Shown: positions 6,330 to 10,630 of the stretch, one piece after another | Layout of the letters: each line of letters opens with the position of its first letter | Position numbering within the stretch: the stretch's first letter is position 1 | Source of the DNA: Burkholderiales bacterium | GTDB lineage: Bacteria > Pseudomonadota > Gammaproteobacteria > Burkholderiales > Burkholderiaceae | Assembly (NCBI GenBank): GCA_903643055.1 | Contig: CAHJWV010000556.1 | Coordinates: 1-10,630, forward strand | Direction of reading: 5' to 3' | DNA: 10,630 bases | Position numbers and translations under genes: made by a program | Notes under the pieces: model-generated | The model's database searches: none | What the model was told of the DNA's origin: nothing | Seen by the model: only the letters and a program-made list of their open reading frames with translations

Positions 6330-8274
6330 GGTCTGGCTCTTTCTGCAAGCTCGCGCGGTCGTACAACTGCGCGACCGCAAAGCGCGCCTGGATCGTGTAT
6401 TCGGTAAGCCGCTCTTTCTGGCGATCGAGTTCGGCCACAGCAATTTCTTGCAGGGCCTTGCGTTGTTCATCGCTCAGCGCTGCAACGCGTGGCATCAGCA
6501 CTTGCAGCCTTGGGCCGAGCGCGCTGATGCGGGCACCGAAATCATCGAAGCGGATAGGTTCGTCGCGCTGCGCCTGTGCCAACGCCATGTCACGCTGGCG
6601 CGCTTCGGCGAGCGTCGCTTGGCTGGCTTGCATCGCCTGTTGCGTGATCCACAGGCGAGCGGGGAACTCTTGACCGAGTTGCCATGTCAGTGCGCCCGCC
6701 ACCAGCCGATACCGCTTGCGCGCAGCTTCAATCTCAGGGCTTGGCTCGGCAGCCTCCAATGCGTCACGCACCCGCTGCAAGCGCTCCAGCAATTCGCGCT
6801 GCCGCTCATCGGCGAAGGCCGATCCATCGGCTTCGGTTTCCACTTGCGCCAGTTCTGTGGCGAGGGCTGTTTCACGATCCTGCAGGGCATTCAGGCCGAT
6901 GTCTCCAGCGCGCTTGCGGATTTCGGGCAGGCGTTCAGCGAAGGCTTGGCGGCGATTGGCCAGCATGTCGCCGAACACGACGAGGCTGTCTTGCCAGCGC
7001 TCCAGGTTCTTGCGCAGGAAGTGCAAGTCGCGATAGTTCTTGAACGCTTCCTGGAATTCATGCTGCGCCAACACTGGCGCCAGATGCCCCGCATGCGGCA
7101 TCTCGGGAAGTTCGCGGATGTTCCAGAACCAGCCCATCTCTTCGCCGGGGTTGATTTCCATCAAGCCCTCTACCAGCTTGCCTGCGCGAATGGCCGTAAT
7201 CGATTCGTCGAGCCATGTGCGTTCGCGTTCGAATGCGGCGATCGCTGCGTTGTAGCCATCGAGCGATGGCCCGTAGGCCTTCAGCTCGGCCAACGCGTAG
7301 GGCACGGCGATGCGCGCTTCGAGCGCGGCCGCATCGCTGGCATCTCGCTGCACGAGCTCGTTCCACGGCACGAGGGCTTGCGCTGGCTGCTTCAGCTCGG
7401 CCGCGGCCCAACCGAAACCGAGCAGGGCCTTGTTAGCATGCATGCCGGTCAGGCGCACGCGCTCCAGGTAGCTGCGCGCAGCTGCTGGTTCATTGTTTTG
7501 CAATGCGTTGAAGCCCAGTGCCACGTTGGCCTGATCGCGCAGGCTGCGATATTCGTCTGTGCTGGGGCCTGCTGGTGATTTGCTCGCACCAGCGCCTGCA
7601 ATGAAGGCGACGGGTGGCGTTGGCGAGCGGCCAATCTGGTCGAGTATGGCCGTGCCGCGTGTCGTGTCGCCACTTCTGATCAGCGCGATACCCAGGTTGT
7701 AGCGGGTATAGATGCCGGCCTCGGTCTGCATGGTCATGCCATCCAGAAAGTTGGCGGCTTCGGCATAGTCGCCTCGTGCCATCAGCAGATGCGCAATCAG
7801 CAACCCGCGGTCCTCTTCCAGCTCGGGTGGCAGATGGCCATTGATGCGATCGGCGGCATCGGCAGCTTCTGTCATCAGGCTGCGTTGATAGCGGATCTTG
7901 GCGAGATAGAACCAGGCACGGTCGCGCACCGAGGGTGTGGTGCCTTGATCGATCAGGCGAGTAAAGATCTCACCGGCTTCGCGGTGCAAGCCATATGACA
8001 GCAGCAGGCCCCCTCGCAGCAGCTCGGCTTCATCGCCATGATGTGACACGCGATCGAAATGCTGCGACACCATCAGGCTGGTCACGGCCGAGAAGTAGTG
8101 GTCTTGATAGAAATGAAAAAGGGTGTCGCCGTAATGTGGGTCTTTCAGTGCGTGCTTGGCCGGCGTTGGATTGGCCGCAGATTCGGCAGCTGATGCTGGC
8201 CCGACCAGTGCCGCCGCAGCCACTGCTGAGATGAGCAGCCGAAGCATTGCGCGCAATGAGGTCCGAAGCAGCAT
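6313..8274 (-). CDS. Periplasmic TPR-like helical-repeat protein
   Basis: This 653-residue protein begins with a Sec signal peptide: basic MLLRTSLRAMLR, a hydrophobic stretch, and a likely cut after GPASA. It has no lipobox. The N-terminal half (about 40-320) is made of TPR-like helix pairs, such as LLRGGLLLSYGLHREAGEIF, AWFYLAKIRYQRS and LLIAHLLMARGDYAEAANFL. A distinctive block at about 360-410 contains PGEEMGWFWNIRELPEMP and HEFQEAFKNYRDL. From about 420 to the end it is long charged helix, probably coiled coil, for example RQRELLERLQRVRDALEAAE. It sits 9 bases after the 197-residue gene and overlaps the large TPR lipoprotein by 17 bases. No good Shine-Dalgarno is seen, and a start at 8247 is also possible. 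It is probably a soluble or rod-like periplasmic component of the same complex. No enzyme motif is visible. Confidence 0.85.
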   Translation of the reverse strand: MLLRTSLRAMLRLLISAVAAAALVGPASAAESAANPTPAKHALKDPHYGDTLFHFYQDHYFSAVTSLMVSQHFDRVSHHGDEAELLRGGLLLSYGLHREAGEIFTRLIDQGTTPSVRDRAWFYLAKIRYQRSLMTEAADAADRINGHLPPELEEDRGLLIAHLLMARGDYAEAANFLDGMTMQTEAGIYTRYNLGIALIRSGDTTRGTAILDQIGRSPTPPVAFIAGAGASKSPAGPSTDEYRSLRDQANVALGFNALQNNEPAAARSYLERVRLTGMHANKALLGFGWAAAELKQPAQALVPWNELVQRDASDAAALEARIAVPYALAELKAYGPSLDGYNAAIAAFERERTWLDESITAIRAGKLVEGLMEINPGEEMGWFWNIRELPEMPHAGHLAPVLAQHEFQEAFKNYRDLHFLRKNLERWQDSLVVFGDMLANRRQAFAERLPEIRKRAGDIGLNALQDRETALATELAQVETEADGSAFADERQRELLERLQRVRDALEAAEPSPEIEAARKRYRLVAGALTWQLGQEFPARLWITQQAMQASQATLAEARQRDMALAQAQRDEPIRFDDFGARISALGPRLQVLMPRVAALSDEQRKALQEIAVAELDRQKERLTEYTIQARFAVAQLYDRASLQKEPDHARKP

Positions 8275-8283
8275 GACGTTTGT

Positions 8284-8877
8284 CTACCAGACCTTGACAT
8301 CGAACTCAGGCTGCAGCTTTCCTGTGGAATCCTTGATCTGCAGCTCGATGTATTTCGGGTCGGTACTTTTCTCGAACTTCACAGTGGCGCCACGCTTGTA
8401 ATCCCGCTCGTGCGGGCCGCCGCCAGTGAAGAACGCGACCAGCGTGTGTTCGCCAGCGCGCAGGTTGCCGACATAAACGCGCTGTACACCGCCACGGTGC
8501 AAGGCAGTCACTTCACCTGGGGTATAGAGGTAGCTGGTGACGAGCTTGTCGTCGAGCTTGATCTGCACTGAGTCGAGCAAGAACAGTTTGCCGACATCCA
8601 TCGAGACGAAAAGCGCCACTTGGGTATTGGCCGGGAACAGCAGTTCTTCCTCAAGCACCATCAGGTCGCGGTTGAGGCGAATGACATCGCTCTTGACCTC
8701 TTGAATGCGGCTGTCGAGGCTATCGGTTGGCGCGCTTGCAGCGGCGGCGGGTAAGGCAGGAGCGCTGGCTCCAGCTTCGGGTGCGGCGACCTGAGCATGC
8801 GCGGCATGGGAGGCCACTAGCGAAAGGCTGGCCGCGATCAGCAGCGCGAAGGACACTCTGGCAAGTCGATCAAACAT
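8284..8877 (-). CDS. Secreted coiled-coil plus beta-domain protein, function unknown
   Basis: This 197-residue protein has a Sec signal peptide with a probable cut after SHAAHA (residue 28). An Ala/Pro-rich linker (30-52) precedes an amphipathic helix at about 53-80, RIQEVKSDVIRLNRDLMVLE, with the heptad look of a short coiled coil. Residues 82-197 look beta-rich: TQVALFVSMDVGKLFLLDSV, a HRGGVQRVYVGNL block and GEHTLVAFFTGGGPHERDY, ending in FDVKVW. The second part resembles a small immunoglobulin-like or PEGA-like sandwich, but no named domain is assigned with confidence. No DNA-binding helix-turn-helix is visible and the protein is exported, so it is not a transcription factor. AAGG lies 7 bases ahead of the ATG, and the gene starts 11 bases after the DUF3570 stop. 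It is probably a periplasmic partner in the complex, bridging the barrel gene and the TPR genes in operon order. Confidence 0.85.
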   Translation of the reverse strand: MFDRLARVSFALLIAASLSLVASHAAHAQVAAPEAGASAPALPAAAASAPTDSLDSRIQEVKSDVIRLNRDLMVLEEELLFPANTQVALFVSMDVGKLFLLDSVQIKLDDKLVTSYLYTPGEVTALHRGGVQRVYVGNLRAGEHTLVAFFTGGGPHERDYKRGATVKFEKSTDPKYIELQIKDSTGKLQPEFDVKVW

Positions 8878-8888
8878 TCCCGAGCCTT

Positions 8889-10043
8889 TTAAAAAGTTGC
8901 TGACACAAACAGCTGAATCACATTGGCGTCGAACTTATAAAGGTCGCCTGTTCGCAGATCAGTAAAGTCGCTGAACCGGAAGCGCATCAACTCATAGGAC
9001 AGATTCAGCTTGACGTCGTATTTGCCGGGTTCGTTGGTCACGGCATACGAAAGCTTCGTGCCAAGCGAAACGCTCTTGAAGGTGCTCAGCTGGCGATTGC
9101 GCGAGATGTAGGCCGTTTCAACGGCCGCGTTGTTGCTGTAGAACAGTGCATGGGTTTGCGAATAGACACGTACATACGCATCGGCCAGCCAGGCATCGCG
9201 GATGTATCGGCTGTAGCCGATTTCTGCGGTGTGGGCGCGAATGTCCCAGGTATCCCAGAAATAGCGGTATTCGGCCCGCACGGCACTGCGCGGCCCATCG
9301 CCGCTCACGTCACCGACCGCACTCAGCTTGACCGAACGGCTGCTGCGCGTGCGGGGAGCGCGCTCCTGAATGAATGAGCCGAACACACGGGCAACTCGAT
9401 ACGGGCTGCCCAGGAAGCCGCCATCGGAGACAGCTTCGACGTTCGCGCTCATCAACCAGCGTGGTGTCAGGATTTGCGTGGCGCCCAAGCGATAGCGCCA
9501 GTGATCGGCGGTATCGGAGAACTCAGGCGAATTCTTCTTGCCGACCTTGTCGTTGCCGTGAGTGAATCCCAAGCTCAGTGTGGTCATGCCGCCGAACACA
9601 TCCTGCGAAACATTCAAGCTGGTACTGGAGGCGACATAGTCGGGTTCGGTACTGCGTGTGCTGGACAGCGAGACCAGCACATCTTGATAGGCGTAATCCA
9701 CGCCCACGCCATATTCATGGCGGCGTTCCTTGAATGGGCTGGCCGTGGTCACGACGTCAATCGACGCATTGCTGACCATGTCGACGTAATACGTCCCTGA
9801 CAGCGAAAGTGTGTCGGCCACTCGCTTGCGAACCAGCAAGGCCGGCCCTGATGCCGTCAGGCCACCGCCTTTGTAGCTGTGGTACATCACATCGGTGCGG
9901 TCTTCCGGAAGATCGACAGCTTGAGCATTGCTGGCCGTCAGCAGACTGCCCAAGGCGCCGACCGCGTGGACGCACAAAGACGCGCGCTTGCCGCGGGCAC
10001 CGCTGCGACGTAATGCTGCGATCGCCTTCCAGGCGCGGTGCAT
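8889..10043 (-). CDS. DUF3570 outer-membrane beta-barrel protein
   Basis: From the ATG at 10043 this is a 384-residue protein. The N-terminus is basic, followed by a weak hydrophobic stretch and a signal cut probably after SNAQA (residue 42). The mature chain starts VDLPEDRTDVMYHSYKGGG, and with GPALLVRKRV, GTYYVDMVSNASIDVVTTAS and VGVDYAYQDV this matches the DUF3570 family. Alternating strands continue to the end, and the protein finishes VIQLFVSATF. The terminal Phe is the usual signal for insertion of outer-membrane barrels by the Bam machinery. The start is uncertain, since the frame remains open upstream into the DUF4266 gene and no clear Shine-Dalgarno is seen. In this family, DUF3570 genes commonly sit beside DUF4266 and TlpA-like genes, as here. 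The function of the family is not known. An outer-membrane pore or anchor for the envelope complex is the simplest inference. Confidence 0.88.
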   Translation of the reverse strand: MHRAWKAIAALRRSGARGKRASLCVHAVGALGSLLTASNAQAVDLPEDRTDVMYHSYKGGGLTASGPALLVRKRVADTLSLSGTYYVDMVSNASIDVVTTASPFKERRHEYGVGVDYAYQDVLVSLSSTRSTEPDYVASSTSLNVSQDVFGGMTTLSLGFTHGNDKVGKKNSPEFSDTADHWRYRLGATQILTPRWLMSANVEAVSDGGFLGSPYRVARVFGSFIQERAPRTRSSRSVKLSAVGDVSGDGPRSAVRAEYRYFWDTWDIRAHTAEIGYSRYIRDAWLADAYVRVYSQTHALFYSNNAAVETAYISRNRQLSTFKSVSLGTKLSYAVTNEPGKYDVKLNLSYELMRFRFSDFTDLRTGDLYKFDANVIQLFVSATF

Positions 10044-10077
10044 GTTGCGCCACAGCCCCGATGCTCTCAGCCATTGC

Positions 10078-10332
10078 TTAGTTGCAGCCACAGCCGCCTC
10101 CTTGCACGCCGGTGGCCCCGCGGGCGCTCTCTCGCACCTCGTAGACGTGCTCACGGTGCTTGTCGGCAAGCGCATCGCGCCCCGGCCTCATGATCGGGTC
10201 AGCCAGGCGCTCACGCTCGTAAGGCTTGACCCAAGGTTCGATGGAAGCGCACCCCGCTTGCAGCAGGGCCAGCCCGATCAATGCCAAGACAGTCGGGCGA
10301 ACGAATGCGGTGAGGCTTGGAGCGCGCAGCAT
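10078..10332 (-). CDS. DUF4266 small lipoprotein with Cys-Gly-Cys-Asn tail
   Basis: From the ATG at 10332 this is an 84-residue protein. GAAGGA lies 6 bases ahead of that ATG. The ATG at 10338 is also in frame but directly abuts the same GAAGGA, so it is less likely. A lipoprotein signal ends in lipobox LQAGC (Cys28), with Ala next. The mature chain is about 57 residues, with the DUF4266 pattern EPWVKPYERERLADPIM, HVYEVRESARGATG and a final GGGCGCN. Its two Cys (81 and 83) are the only ones in the mature chain besides the lipidated Cys. A CxC tail can bind metal, form a redox pair or be modified, and none of these is shown. The gene follows the TlpA-like gene with only 2 bases between, and sits just ahead of DUF3570, the usual family arrangement. 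Confidence 0.88.
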   Translation of the reverse strand: MLRAPSLTAFVRPTVLALIGLALLQAGCASIEPWVKPYERERLADPIMRPGRDALADKHREHVYEVRESARGATGVQGGGCGCN

Positions 10333-10334
10333 GT

Positions 10335-10630
10335 TCATTCCTTCAACAAGTCGCGGATCTGCTTGTCATAAGTGTCCTCGTAACCATCGAGGTAGCCTCG
10401 ATGCAGGTAGCGCACCCGACCGTTGCGGTCAATGACGACGGTCGAGGGCATCGACGTGAGGTCATAGAGTTGGCTAACTTTCTTATCGGAATCCAGCAAC
10501 ACCGGGAACTTGATCCCTAGCTTGGTGGCGACGTCGATGGCCTTGCGAGGGTCGTCGTCGATGTTGACACCCAGCAGCACGAAACCCGAGCCGCGGTACT
10601 TGTCATAAAGGCGATTCAAGTGCGGCATTT
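10335..10630 (-). CDS. TlpA-like thioredoxin-fold protein (partial, N-terminus beyond right edge)
   Basis: The visible part is the last 97 residues or so of a TlpA/ResA-type thiol-disulfide protein, with frame open to the window edge. It opens with MPHLNRLYDKYRGSGFVLLG, the helix that directly follows the WCxPC active site in this family, so the CxxC should lie only a few residues beyond the edge and cannot be seen. Further on are VNIDDDPRKAIDVATKLG, FPVLLDSDKKVSQLYDL and MPSTVVIDRNGRVRYLHRG, which holds the cis-Pro loop (MPST) and the central strand. The chain ends IRDLLKE. The methionine near the edge is internal and not the start. Such proteins usually act in the periplasm as thiol reductants or oxidases, often for cytochrome or metal-centre maturation. 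The stop sits 2 bases before the DUF4266 start, so the two are probably co-translated, and the small Cys-tailed lipoprotein could be a client. That link is inferred. Confidence 0.9.
   Translation of the reverse strand, partial: MPHLNRLYDKYRGSGFVLLGVNIDDDPRKAIDVATKLGIKFPVLLDSDKKVSQLYDLTSMPSTVVIDRNGRVRYLHRGYLDGYEDTYDKQIRDLLKE
10339..10344 (-). promoter_or_regulatory. Ribosome binding site deciding the DUF4266 start
   Basis: GAAGGA on the minus strand abuts the ATG at 10338 with no spacer but stands 6 bases before the ATG at 10332. Normal spacing favours the second ATG, which shortens the protein by two residues. Confidence 0.55.

Noticed and set aside
6163..7578. Long plus-strand open frame (471 codons) antisense to the two large TPR genes
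   Set aside because: It lies wholly across real minus-strand genes with signal peptides and TPR repeats. Its translation has no recognisable domain, and long antisense frames are common in GC-rich genes with biased third positions.
8284..8877. Transcriptional regulator identity for the 197-residue protein
   Set aside because: It has a clear export signal and no helix-turn-helix, so a regulator label would be wrong on sequence evidence.
9757..10074. Minus-strand frame with ATG at 10074, close after the DUF4266 stop
   Set aside because: It is out of frame with the DUF3570 barrel and its product is low-complexity and basic. No evidence of a frameshift links it to the barrel, which has its own ATG at 10043.
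1..10630. CRISPR arrays, transposons, tRNA or rRNA genes, attachment sites
   Set aside because: No direct repeat arrays, transposase-like proteins, terminal inverted repeats or structural RNA patterns were seen. Coding density leaves almost no room for them.

Overview
The window is a solid, single-strand block of twelve genes, all on the minus strand and nearly without gaps. Two genes are cut by the window edges. GC content is high, the codon third positions are GC-rich, and the proteins are typical of a Gram-negative envelope: Sec signal peptides, lipoboxes, an outer-membrane barrel with a C-terminal Phe, and an ExbB/ExbD motor. This fits a Pseudomonadota genome, most likely a betaproteobacterium (Burkholderiales-like). 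That placement is inferred from protein style, not from a marker gene.

Reading in the direction of transcription (high to low coordinates), the first part is a three-gene module: the C-terminal part of a TlpA-like thioredoxin-fold protein (10335-10630), a small DUF4266 lipoprotein ending in Gly-Gly-Cys-Gly-Cys-Asn (10078-10332), and a DUF3570 outer-membrane beta-barrel protein (8889-10043). Next come a secreted 197-residue protein with a coiled coil and a beta-rich domain (8284-8877), a 653-residue periplasmic helical-repeat protein (6313-8274), a 946-residue TPR lipoprotein (3489-6329), a 232-residue TPR lipoprotein (2804-3502) and a 114-residue secreted protein (2463-2807). The last part is the energising module: an ExbB/TolQ/MotA-type channel (1763-2419), two ExbD/TolR-type proteins (1176-1679 and 685-1179), and the N-terminal 229 residues of a TonB-like/AgmX-PglI-type protein (1-688), which runs off the left edge.

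Six junctions overlap by 4 to 17 bases, or abut with only 2 bases between them at the DUF4266 start preferred here. The others are separated by about 10 to 85 bases. No terminator or internal promoter was seen, so the block is probably one long transcription unit whose promoter lies beyond the right edge.

Taken together, the genes can supply an inner-membrane proton-driven motor, a periplasm-spanning transducer, several periplasmic and outer-membrane-anchored protein-interaction scaffolds, and an outer-membrane barrel. This layout recalls the Agl-Glt gliding machinery of Myxococcus and its poorly characterised relatives in non-gliding proteobacteria. The function here is unknown. The most striking local detail is that one of the two ExbD proteins has Asn in place of the transmembrane Asp that carries protons in this family, while the other keeps the Asp.
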